Shown here: positions 38,001 to 53,402 of the stretch, piece after piece | How positions within the stretch are numbered: the stretch's first letter is position 1 | Layout: each line of letters opens with the position of its first letter | Source of the DNA: Pempheris klunzingeri | Taxonomy: Eukaryota > Chordata > Actinopteri > Acropomatiformes > Pempheridae | Assembly: GCF_042242105.1 (NCBI RefSeq) | Contig: NC_092020.1 | Span: forward strand, 12,529,501 to 12,593,500 | Direction of reading: 5' to 3' | DNA length: 64,000 nt | The notes under the pieces: generated by a model | Told to the model about the DNA's origin: nothing | The model's database searches: none | What the model saw: the letters and a program-made list of their open reading frames with translations, nothing else | Program-made: the position numbers and the translations under genes

Positions 38001-39704
38001 AGCTGACATGTTGCAGTCCATCATATTAGAGCACTTTTCCAGTGCACAGTCCCAATAAATAGCCAAATGAAGGTGTGCTCTGTCTTCAAGTCTAAAACTC
38101 TGATATCATAGTGGTTAAAAAAATCACGAAAATTGTAAAGCAACCAACAAAGAAAAACAGTCTTGATCAAAAATCAATCATAATGGTCTGCTTCTGTTCA
38201 TCTCATTCGTTTTTTGACACAACCTCGGTACGGTAAGTAATAGTGCTGAGAGGAGACATGGAAGTGAAAACAGCTCAGAGACCAATGACATTTTCATCTC
38301 ATGTACATCCTCTTCTCACTTCCCTTTTTATTTACTGCACTGAGTTTTTTTTACTGAGGGGAACCACCACATTTGTTAAGCTTCATGATGAGATCCTTTT
38401 TGCGTAGAATTGTGGCAATGTGAAGGAGAAAGTAAAAGCATTTTAGAGCTTATTCTGGTTTAATAATTAAGGTGTTTGAATAACTTACTGTTCTTTCTGT
38501 GCTCTTATTCTTATTTAGACTGTGTTTAAAAAGATGTTGATCCACTTTTCTGCAGTGTCATAGCGACCACACTGAGCACTGAGGTCAGTCTATGCCATTT
38601 CCCAACTCAATTACCATCATCCCACTAATGCCTTGAGGCGGAGTGTATCCTGAGCAACAACACTGTTTACTCTGGACGCTCTCGACATTGCCTTTAATGA
38701 AGGATGAGGAAGGGGCTTTTCAATGAGCTTTGACCTGTTTTATTGTGACATGGAGGTTTTATCACAGTCACACAAACACACATGCATTTCCTAGCAATGT
38801 TTTTAGTCTTGCACCACTGCCGTTTCCATGGGCCACTAACTGTTACTCATGTGGCAATTGGAGTTTAATTGAATAATGTTATATGAGCCGGTGTCACTGC
38901 TCTCACCTTGCATGGTTTGCTCATATCTTGGAAGATTACTGAAGATCTGCTTAGCAGCCTCTGGCCATAAGACAACAGAATATAGCCTGTTTTTTTTTCA
39001 GTTTCACTCTGCACTACATTGTATTATCCTTCCTTTCTTTCAATAAATGTCCTTGGTGTGTGCTGAACATGTGAATTCATGTTGGAAAAATACAGGACAA
39101 AAAATCTGTATGTGTTTGTTGGAAACAGATAGACCACAATGTGAACTACTTCTTGGTCATGGAGCTAAGATCAGAGTACAAGCTAATTATTGACACGAAC
39201 CTTTTTTTTCCAGCAAGAGCAGTATGTCAAGGTGTGTATGTGTGTGTGTGTGTGTGTCCTTGCAAGAGTAGCTCATTAATATCTTCCAAAGTGTTCATCC
39301 TCTCTTCTATGGGGTCTTTTTTTAAATTTTGTGATATAATTGAAGGACGATCAACAGGTGAAGTACAGGTGAGACTAATTCACCGGAAACTTCAAAAAAA
39401 AAAAAAAATGCAAGTGTGTGTGTGGATATGAGTCAACCTTTGTATGTGTGAACACTATGTGATTGGGAGGGGCTGAGAGGGAGCACAAGATAGGGAAGTC
39501 TGAGCAGGTTCTCAGACAGATACAATACTTTGCAGCTTCAGATGTTACTCTCTCCTGGCTGTGATCATTCTCCTTCGCCATCCACCATCATGGATCTATT
39601 GTTTTTCTCAAGAAAATTTACGATACTCAACAGATTAAATGGTCTGACTGACACCAGCTACCCCCATTTAAGTGGATCTCTGAAATGAGGTAGACTCCTT
39701 CAGT
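38001..39704. other. Divergent intergenic region between tlr1 and klb
   Basis: No gene recognised. It should contain the promoters of both genes, which point away from each other. A short (GT)n run lies near 39238-39257 and an A-run near 39395. No TATA box or factor site stood out strongly enough to annotate. Confidence 0.4.
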
Positions 39705-42700
39705 ATGCTCAACCATCCTTCGCCTCCCACACTTCAGAGCCTCTTACTCTTCCTCCTGTTGTTGGTGTGCGGCTGGAACAAGGCAGCCTGTTCTCTTGGG
39801 AACGGCAGGAAGATCTGGCAGCAGCTCAATCATGACCCCATCATCAAAGACCAGAATTTCCTTCATGACACCTTCCCTTCAGGATTCCTTTGGGGTTCGG
39901 GGACATCTGCCTTCCAGACAGAGGGAGCCTGGGATCTGGATGGCAAAGGCCAATCCATCTGGGACCATTTCACTCACTCTACTGTCAGTGATAATTTGGC
40001 CGAGACGGCCAATGTAGCTAGTGACAGCTACACCCGCTGGGAAGAAGATGTGGAAGCGCTGGAGTATCTAGATGTAAAATCATACTCTTTCTCTCTCTGC
40101 TGGGCTAGACTTTTTCCTGATGGCAATGCCAGAGGTCAGCCCAATGCAGCTGCTGTGGAGCATTACAGCCGTCTCATACAGAGGCTCCTGGAAAAGAAAA
40201 TTGAACCCATCGTCACTCTGTATCACTGGGACCTGCCAAAAGTCCTGCAGGAGCGCTATGGAGGCTGGAAAAATGACACACTGGTGGGAGTGTTTGAGGA
40301 GTATGCTGCATTTTGTTTCCACACGTTTGGGAGCCGTGTTAGGTATTGGCTCACAATGCATAATCCATACCTGGTGGCTGTACAGGGGTATGGGACAGGT
40401 GTGCATGCTCCAGGAGAAACAGGGGGTCCTGCAGCATCTCTCATTGTGGCCCACAATCTGATCAGAGTAAGTCAGACAGGGTCAAGTGATTAATGTGAGT
40501 ATGTAGATAAATATAGTGTGTACTCTGCCTGGAGAATGATACAGACCGTCTGTAGACTTTGAACTGCTGCAGTTATCAGTTTATGATGGTAAATGAATGT
40601 TTGCGTCCTCCAAATGATTTTGAGGTCACAAGGCAGTAAAACAAGCACAAGTGCTCTGATATTTTGTTGCAATCAAATCAATAAAGACTCTGACGTTTGA
40701 TTTATTGCTTTGTAACATATAAGAGGTGCAGCCAAGTCTTGATGCTCACTTTTATTTTATCTCTCTTATGGCCAGTTGTTCATGTGTTATTTTGAGGGGT
40801 TTGTGATCAGTAAACAGGACACTTAAAGAGACATTGGGGTCAAAGTCCACCACATCAGCACTTTTGTGCTGTAGAGAAACAGTGTGTGACAGGAAGTCAT
40901 GGAGATATGCCTCATTAATAATCACTTGTATGTGTGCAGTCTAGCACGGATAGCATGAGCAAATACTAATTCTCTGAAGTTTTTAGTTTTCATGTTAGTC
41001 CTATTACCTCTACCAAGAAAGTTAAGTCTTTAGTCACATTTGTTTACAACTATTTACAACTTTGAACCACCCAACTCAAACAGCTACAGCATTTTAAGTA
41101 CTCAAATGAATATGAATCTATTACATGATTATCTCACACTGTCATTCAATGCCCATTTGGATCCAGGTGTGTGTTTCAAATTAATGGATGTTCCTCTGTC
41201 CTTAAAACAACAAATCCTGAAGATTGTGCATTCTGTGGGAGCTTTAAAGTTTTGCAAGTGTTTTAAAAGGGCGAAAAGGCTTTTGTCACTGCAGATATAT
41301 TGACTTGTCATACTACGAAAAAACAAAAGTTGTGTGTGTTACAAATTATATTAAAGATGGCTGTGGCAGTGTCAACGTGTCTTCTGTGAGAAAGGCCTAT
41401 TGTGATATTGTGTTGAAGACTACAATACAGTGTATTATAATAATGTGTCTGCTCTGATTTCCAGGCACACGCCAAAGCATGGCACACCTATGACACCCAC
41501 TTCCGTCCAGCTCAGAAGGGTAAAGTATCCATTGTTTTGGGATCCCACTGGGTTGAGCCTCAAAGAGGCCAAGCCACTGCTGCTAATGTTGAGCTTTGCC
41601 AGCAGTCAATAGAGGCTGTCCTTGGCTGGTTTGCCAATCCCATCTTTGGCGATGGGGACTACCCTGTCTCCTTAAAAATCAAGCATGGGACTCTCATGCC
41701 TGCATTCTCTCATGAGGAGAAGCTTTGGGTGCAGACAACAGCTGACTTCTTTGCTCTGTCCTTCGGGCCAAACAACCTCCGTCTTGGCCGGGGCCTGGTT
41801 CAGTATGGGCAGACTGTGGTTCCAGACCTGAGGCGCGTACTGGGCTGGATAAAGCTGGAGTATGGGGACCCGAGGGTGCTGGTGGCTGAGGGAGGCTGGT
41901 TTTCTGAAGCTAGTGTGGGAAAGGAGGACACAGTGGCTATTTACCTGATGAAGAGGTTTATCAACCAGGTCCTGCAAGGTAAGAGGAGAAGTGACAAGAG
42001 TATATAATGAATGATCTAATTAAGGCAGAAAAAATAAAAGTTATCCTTTCCATCCATTTTTTTGCTGTGTTTTGTGTGTTGCAGCTATCAAGTTTGATGG
42101 TGTGCAGGTGTTTGGCTACTCCACCTGGTCATTGGTGGATGGATTTGAGTGGAATTATGGCTTCACTATTAGACGAGGCCTTTTCTACATCGACTTTAGC
42201 CAACCGAACCGAAACAGGACCCCAAAGACCACTGCTCAGTACTACAAGCGTGTTGTCGCTGACAATGGTTTCCCCAGTGATGAAACCTCCAGAGAGATCA
42301 AAGGCCGTTTCCCCTGCAGATTTCACTGGGGTGTTGCTGACTCCGCTTTACAGGTAAGAAGAGAGAAAATATGAAAAGAGTAATTTTGAATGATTAGAAA
42401 AAAAATTAAAGATTAAAGATAATTAACAATTAATGGCTATATTCACTCTGATATTCTTTCATCTTTTTTTTGTTACTGTAGGTCCACTTCTACCCTTTCT
42501 CACCACAGTTTACTGACCCCCATTTGTACAGCTGGAATCTGACAGGAGATGGATCATTGCGTCCTGTCCCAGGAGTGAGGATCCACACCAGACAAGCCCA
42601 GTGCACCGACTACTTGTCCATCCTTGGTCATCTACGGCTGTTCGAGTCCACTGGTGCATCTCACTACCGTTTTGCTCTGAACTGGTCTCTGATTTTACCC

Positions 42701-44735
42701 CAAGGAGACCTCTCTAATGTGAACAATGAAGCTCTGAGGTAAAAACACACAAAAAAAGAAACATGGACGGTCACTGTTTCAGCCTTACCAAATGCAATTT
42801 GATTAATTTCAATTCAAAACTATAACATAACCTGATCCACACCAAAGATTTTAGATGTCTAACTGTCTTTGTGCAAACACATATTAACTTCTGGTTCCAT
42901 AATCCTGTTTCTCATCTTTGTTTCATCTACAAGGTACTACCGCTGTGTCCTGACCGAGCTCAAGAAGCTGGACCTGGAGGCTGTCGTTACTCTCTACTAC
43001 CCCACTCACAGAGCTCCAAATCTGGGTTTGCCTAGGCTGCTGCATGCTTCTGGTAGTTGGCTTAACTACAGCACTGTGGAGGCCTTTCAGGAATATGCAG
43101 CATTGTGCTACCAGGAGCTGGGGCCCTGGGTTCGATATTGGATCACCATCAATGAGCCAAACAGACTGGTAGATGTGTATTCAAGTGGGGAAGAGAAGCA
43201 TCAGGCAGCTCATAACCTTCTCCTGGCTCATGCAAAAGCCTGGAGGCTGTATGAAAGGGAACACTTTCGTCAAGAGAGAGCACTGGTATCACTCGCATTA
43301 CATGCTGACTGGGTTGAACCTGCAAACCCCTTCCTGGATTCACATGCGGCAGCAGCACAGAGATTCCTTTTGTTTGAACTTGGTCGCTTCTTAGACCCAT
43401 TGCTTGGGACTATGTATGAGGAGAAGCGTAGCCAAGGGGACTATCCACAAGAAATGAAGGCATACCTGGAGGAGAGAACTGAAGTCATGGGCCTCACTGG
43501 AACCCATCTCCCTAACTTTACTAAGACTGAGAGGGAGGAACTGAGAGGCGCACTGAGTTTCATTGCACTGAACCATTTTACCACCCATTTGGTCTCTCCA
43601 TATCTCAACACACTGGTCAATTCTCAGGAGAAACAACCCCCTGATCATGGCTGTCTGACCCTTTCTGATCCCACCTGGCCCTCTTCCAGTATGGGGCAGG
43701 CTCTTGTACCCTGGGGCCTGCGGAAGATCCTGAACTGGGTGAGCCAGAGGTATGGAGGGGCTCTGCCTATCATCATCACAGCCAGCGGGGTTGATGATCA
43801 GGCTCTTGTGGAGGACAAACTCAGGCAGCATTTTCTCAGAAGTTATCTGCAGGAAGCCTTTAAAGGTGGGACATGCAGTTCCTCTCCTCTCCGATCTGAT
43901 TTTGTATCATCATTTTTTGGTGGATACAAAATAGATTTATTCAAAGGATGTTTAGACAAAGTTATAACTCCACAGGCAATGCAGGTTTTATGACTATATT
44001 GCCTCCTACTATAAAACCCAGGAAGATAATAAAAAGAGAGAGTAAGTGAGAGAAAAACAACACAGTGACGGATCAGATCAGTGTCATGTTCATACTTTGC
44101 CCATTATGGCTGTAAGTTTGCCTGTATTTGCTCGCATGCTGCTTTCTAACATGGGCACATATTCTTAATGTTTGGTTGATGATGAAACACAGTATGTCTG
44201 GGTTTTCCATATTGCTCAAAATGGAGGAGAAATTGGAGAGTCGATGATTGGTTCTTACCTCACATTTCTCTTTTCTCTTTTCTTCTATTTTTCTTCAGCT
44301 CACCAGTTAGATGGAGTCAACCTGCAGGGCTTCTACATATGGAAACTGCAAGATCGACACGCCCCCCAGTTTGGCCTCTTCACCTCAACCCACCATCAAT
44401 CCAAAGCCAAAGCCTCCATTGCTGTCTACAGAGAAATCATCACTCAGGGCGGTTTCCCTGAGGATAACACAATGCAGGCCTGCAGGTTTAGTGGGCTGCA
44501 TGAACCTTGCTCTGTGTGTGCATGGATGTTCAAGAACAAAGCGATGCTCGTCTTTGGGGGCTGCCTACTTATAACAGCTGTTATGTTGGCAGCGCTTGTC
44601 GTCTTCGTTGTCTTCACCAAGAAAAAACAAACAAGAGGCAGAGGGAGGATGAAGAGGATGAACAGAAGGAGAAGAAGGGAAGGAGTTCCTGTATGCTCAT
44701 GTCCAACTGTAAAGTGCTCAATGTTGAGACATTGA
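39705..44735 (+). CDS. klb: Beta-klotho, FGF19/FGF21 co-receptor
   Basis: Exons: 39705-40466, 41465-41978, 42085-42353, 42482-42738, 42934-43865 and 44299-44735. They total 3171 bases (1056 residues; human KLB 1044), with consistent phases. A hydrophobic signal peptide covers about residues 1-30. Two tandem glycoside hydrolase family 1 domains follow: KL1 with FLWGSGTSAFQTEGAWD and VTLYHWDLPK, and KL2 with VTLYYPTHRAPNLGLP. A transmembrane helix lies at about 993-1017, and the cytoplasmic tail is short and very basic. As in human KLB, each domain keeps only one of the two catalytic glutamates: KL1 has HNPY in place of NEP but keeps VAEGGW, while KL2 keeps INEPN but has ITASGVDD at the nucleophile. 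It is therefore a receptor rather than an enzyme, presenting endocrine FGF19/21-type ligands to FGF receptors. Confidence 0.96.
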
Positions 44736-45026
44736 CTCAGTAAGGCGGAGCAGGTAGTGGCTCTTTGACAGAGAAGAGCAGGGATCTATAATTGTGTGGT
44801 GTCTAATAATAGCTATATCTGTGTTTTGTGACAAATGTGTGATCAGTTCACCAACACTCGCTGTCAAGGGAAATGTCTCCATCACTTTACAGAGTTATTT
44901 ATATAAGGATAATAGATTACCAATGTTGATAATTGTGACATTTGAGCTCCATGGTTCACTCTAAAGGAGAAGAAGTGCTTCACATAATTGCTCACCTTAC
45001 CGAAGACCCCCATTATGGTGAAAGTA

Positions 45027-45138
45027 TTTCAATTCAATTCAATTGTATTTAACGTTTTTATTGTTGCGTCAACTTTGTACTGTACTCTGGCAAAGTAATT
45101 TCCTTCGGGATCAATAAAGTTGATCTTATCTTATCTTA
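45027..45138 (+). mobile_element. Non-LTR retrotransposon 3' tail with TTATC repeats
   Basis: The motif TTCCTTCGGGATCAATAAAG followed by TTGATC and TTATC units is the characteristic 3' end of teleost L2/Rex-type LINE copies. Only the tail is present. The 5' limit is approximate. Confidence 0.55.
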
Positions 45139-45292
45139 ATTCTATGAGTGTAATGTAGTAATAATGTCAGTCACTGATGATTATATTGTGCAGATCAGAC
45201 TAAAGTTTTACTTTGATATGATGTTCTATATAATATTAAAACAGGGGACATACTGTTGACTCTCAGTCTGTGTGAGTCTCCATATGACAATG

Positions 45293-45306
45293 ATGCCCCC
45301 TAGTGT
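45293..45306 (-). promoter_or_regulatory. CTCF-like core between klb and ube2k
   Basis: On the minus strand ACACTAGGGGGCAT fits the CTCF core at 12 of 14 positions by eye. It lies between the two genes. Confidence 0.35.
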
Positions 45307-46309
45307 TGAAGTTTGCAGTTCTGATGAAACAATGTGAAACATGAATCCGTCTTTTGTTATTGAATGGGAAGAATACCCAAACGTGCAGTGTATGCTGCAT
45401 GGCAGGGTACAGGGATTTTTTTTTGTGACTGTGGATCACTGAAAGATAACTTTGCATTTCAGATGTTGTCATGATTGTTGCCAGAGGCTCAGCTTACATT
45501 AGTTACAGCTAATTAGTACAGCTAAGCATGTAACACATCTGGATGAGTGCCTCTCACTCTGAATCACTTTGAATCAGTAGGCTGTGTGTTAATTGTGTGT
45601 TTCTCTGAGGGCTTTTCTGTCCCTCAAGAGTGAGGAATTTTCTATTGACTTATCTTTGTCCATACCTGTCTTCAAAACCATATAACCCATGATATCCATG
45701 TCAGAACAGTGTCGCCTAAGTTCATCTTAGAGCGTTCACTAACAACAAATCATGCCACGGCACTAATCTTCTAGTTATTGTGTGAAACCATCTTTACTGC
45801 TCAGAAATGGTCTGAGATCACTTTTATTTTGCATCAAAAAGTGATCTAAAATGGCACATTGACCTTGTTATTGAGTATGCAGCACACCGCCGGAAATCCT
45901 ATGATTGTATTTTTTTAAATTACAACAATAATAAATGATAATAATAATAATTCATTATTCATCGTGAACAGATCAGCCAATAGGAGAAGGCGTTCAGGAT
46001 GGCAATACAGATCACATGACCCCCTCTCCTCCAGACTGCATGCAGTTTGGTATTAAAATGTTTTCAGTACCACCAACCATTGTGTTGTTACACATTTGAG
46101 ATGATACACACACGCTGAGCTGTTTTAACGAATTACACCATCACGCTGATAACCGGGACTGACGGCGCTCACCGTCAACAACGTTGCAGCTGTTATTTTT
46201 GAGGTTGTATCCAAAAAAGTGCAGAGCTGCTGTGGGCAGAGCAAGCTAGCTAACGTTAGTCAGGTCGGACGGCGGCGAGGCCCCAACCGGACGGGAACAC
46301 GGGGGAACC

Positions 46310-49928
<3,619 letters not shown>

Positions 49929-51152
49929 ATCTTGACACCCTCTTCATCTTCCTCTCGATACCGATGTCCCCTCCTCACACATACACACCTTTTCTCCCCC
50001 CAATTCCCGCTGTCTCAAGGCGTCTTTCCCCCTGTTGCATCCTCTGTTTCACAGTCGACTCCTCACCTCCACACTCTTCTCCAACCCCCCCACCCCCTTT
50101 ATTCCCCGTCTGTGGCATCCCCTCCCTCCCCCATCACCTCTGCTGTACCACACTCCAATCAGTCGCTCTGTGAGATTTCTTTAAGTTCATTCAACATTCC
50201 ACTCAGCGCTACAATCAGAAGTTCAACCACATCTCGCCCCCTTTTGAAGCAAATGTCAGACTTAAGACCCCGCCCACGCCCACCAAGTCTCCCAGCTTTC
50301 CTGGCTGTGTCCAAGAAGCGGCTGTCAGCGGCTTATCCTTGCCTATGCAGTGCATTTGCTTTCATTTGCGAAAACCTTTTGTAGGAGACAGCCAAGCCAT
50401 TCTAGGAGGCTCTTTTGGATTTTTACACACTTTTGGACTGGGTTTCTAAACCGGGAGTGAGCCGAGTCCTGCACTAACCACATTTTTAGGCCGGTAGCGT
50501 CAGTACCTTCACTCACTCATCCTTGTACAATAAACAGTTTTTTTGGGGGAACTCTATTGTGGTATAGTGTACTCTGAAATTAGTGGTAAATTGAAATTGA
50601 CTCATTTAAATCATTATCTTGTTCCGCCGCTGGGATTTTTTGAAGAGGCTTTAAAGTTAATACATTTTTTTTTTCACTTTTTCCACATTAAAATAAAGTA
50701 AATGTAGTGCACCTGGTGGGAAAACATTGAGTTATTTGGGCACAGAATAGGACAAGGCTTATTCCCTGTTCAGGAAACCAGCTTATAAAGTGTCACTTAG
50801 GTGTTCACACAGTGGCCACACTCATTTCCCCAGCCCTCTTCCACCTGTCTGACGAAACCCAGAGCTCCTGCAGTAAACCCCAGCGTCCATCCCCACACCT
50901 GTTCCTGACACCGCTTACTTCTGTCTCTTTTCCCCACATTTTTAAACATTTTATTTGGTTTTGGCCTTCTGCAGGAATACATTTGGATTCTTGTTTTTAA
51001 ACTGAGAGAAAACAAAACAAAAAAACATGTTCAGCCATGACACAACCTGTCACATGTCGGGATGGAAATAGTTCAAAATGAGTTTGAAAATATTGCATCA
51101 TCTTAGCGACGCCAATGGATAAATATGTCAAAATGATTCATCTGTAAATAAA
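49929..51152 (+). other. 3' untranslated region of ube2k
   Basis: Non-coding after the TGA at 49926-49928. AATAAA signals are present at 50529-50534, 50692-50697 and 51147-51152. Which is used is not determinable here, and alternative polyadenylation is plausible. Confidence 0.5.
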
Positions 51153-53402
51153 GATATTAAAGTCTGTGTAAATTAATCCACGCTCTGGCCTTTCTGTGAT
51201 GCATCTTTGCAGTATTATTTTTCAACTGGAATAATTTCTCCCCCCCAGTAAATCAGTTTCTTATGAGTTTAATCTCAGTCACAATATTGATTAACAGGAA
51301 AACCTTTAATGCTTGATGGTGTTTAGGATCCAGATTGTTTGGCTGTGCATACATTTGAATAAAAACTAGGGTGAGGCTCTAAATTTACAAGCTCAACAGA
51401 AATCAAACCTACAGGGAATTAGATTGCCAGTAAAAAAAAAAAGAATGGAGCAAGCAAGCCAATTTAAATGAAGAATGTGCATGCAGAAGAACAAGCAAAT
51501 GGGTTATGCATAATAGGAGTCTGTGCACTAGTACTTCGGACTTGTACAGTAGTATTGCTGTATTGCATAAGGTTAGTGGTTGAGCAAACTTTTTTTTTTT
51601 TTTAGTGCATTTCAACAAGGAAGTGATATAAGCGTTTATCGTAATGTTCAGATCACCTTGCTCATAGTAGGCACACTGAGAATGAGCACAACAACAGATG
51701 GCCTGTTTGGTAGCATGTTGTGCCATCCTGAACCTCTCCAAGAAACCCTGGCAATAATCTGAACATCACATTTCAGCCTGCATACTTGCACGAAGGGGAG
51801 ACGAGCTGCCACTGATGTGTTTATGTCTGCTTATCAACAGCAGGATGTCATGTGGATCCATCGAAGGACCTCAGTGACAATACTACGATGTTGCGATGCA
51901 CCTGCTGCACAGCCTCAGGTTTCCCAGCCATCCCAGGTGACAATAGCTCATTTTGTATCTTTCCACTGGATGCTGGATGATCCCTAGTACATCTACCATC
52001 TGGAACTCCTCCAAGCCTCCCAGAGCAGAGGACTGCTATCCAGGGCTGAATACATAAAGAGCATGCTTCCTAGCTTATCTAGTGGCACTGAGATAATCAT
52101 AAATTACCTAGTTGCATTATTAAAGTGTTGAAGGTTCCATACTACTGACTTCACCACAGCATGCTTCTTTGGATACACTTTGTTCCAGCCACGCCACCAT
52201 AGATCAATTTTGCTGATTGGATGCATTAAAGACTGTAAGAAAATAAAGATGACCCCCATAATATTGCCATTAATAATCTTCGTGTCAGTGATGTAACAGT
52301 GAGGTTTTACTGGCCTCTTTTAAAATTTTATTATGGGGGAACTAAATGAAATTCACTTTTATGTGGTTTTATAAGTGGAGATTTTTATGGCACTGTTGTG
52401 GGTCAGTATTTCCAGTATAAACCAATAATTGAAGATAAGTCCCTCAGCACTCCTTTCACTATTTTTTTTGTTATGTTTAGCCAGTTCTTGAATGAATCTA
52501 TAAGCCCTCCTGCCATGGATGATTATAATATATATGTCTACAAGAAGGCCACATACCATCAAGTCCAAAACATGTATTTCATGTGTTATGTCCATTATGA
52601 CCTCTCAGTAAGGAGTCATTTTAACAACTTCACTGGAGGGCTCAGAGAGAATTTACTCACAGCAATGAAATGTTGTATGTTTATTGGTACAATTAAATCT
52701 AACTAAGGCCACAGTGACAGATTTCAACCCATCCTGAAAAACAATTAACCAGTATAACCGTCTTCAGTCTATAAAATGTCAGAAATAATGTGACCAATGC
52801 AAGTTACCATATTCAAAATAAAGCTCTAAAATCCCTACAGTGTATATATAGACGTATTATATCAATGTTAATAGTTATTTTGATGAAAATTACTGTGCCT
52901 ACTACTGGTGCTCCCACCTTGGTGTTTTTCTCTGACCGGCCTTTACTTACTATAGTGCATCAATATCTTCAACAACAACCACAAAGAAGATTCACAGTCA
53001 GATTAGTGGTTTAACTTCAAATAAAAACTTTTTATTTGTTAACTTTTAATGTAGGAGCAGACCTCCAGCCCACCTGGCTGCAGGCCTTTGATTGACAGGT
53101 GATAGCCCAGTGTGTGGTGAGGCGATGATTCGTGGGCATCCTGTTTCTCTTGGTCTGCAGCTGCTATGTGATAGCCGGAGTTTTGTTCCATGTCTCAGTC
53201 AGCAGACAGGCTGTCTCCCCTGCCAAGCAGTAAGAGCTGGCCTGACCACGAGGACGAGCAGATGAAACGGTGCTCTGCTATCTGCAGCTGAGTTCAATTG
53301 GGGTTGAACGGGCATCATGTAGTCCCGTTGGAGGATGAAACCAAAGGATCATTAGGTTGTTGGTCGCAGTTACCTTTTATTTCTTCTTGGATGTATTAAT
53401 AA
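51153..53402. other. Intergenic region ube2k-chrna9
   Basis: No gene, RNA or recognised repeat family was seen. Short open frames lack similarity to anything known to me. The last 350 bases probably hold the chrna9 promoter. Confidence 0.45.
53050..53402 (+). promoter_or_regulatory. Candidate chrna9 promoter / 5' UTR
   Basis: Immediately upstream of the chrna9 start. Two identical E-boxes, CAGCTG, lie at 53158-53163 and 53285-53290. chrna9 is a hair-cell gene and ATOH1-type bHLH factors use such boxes, but the hexamer is common, so this is only a candidate. A two-codon upstream frame (ATG at 53391, stop at 53397-53399) precedes the start. Confidence 0.3.

Larger units (their letters stand above)
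44736..46309. other. Intergenic region and 3' UTR of klb, ube2k promoter
   Basis: No further gene. A LINE tail at about 45027-45138 and a CTCF-like core at 45293-45306 lie within it. From about 46140 the sequence becomes CpG-richer (GGCGGCGAGG) and leads into the first exon of ube2k, as expected for a TATA-less housekeeping promoter. Confidence 0.5.
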
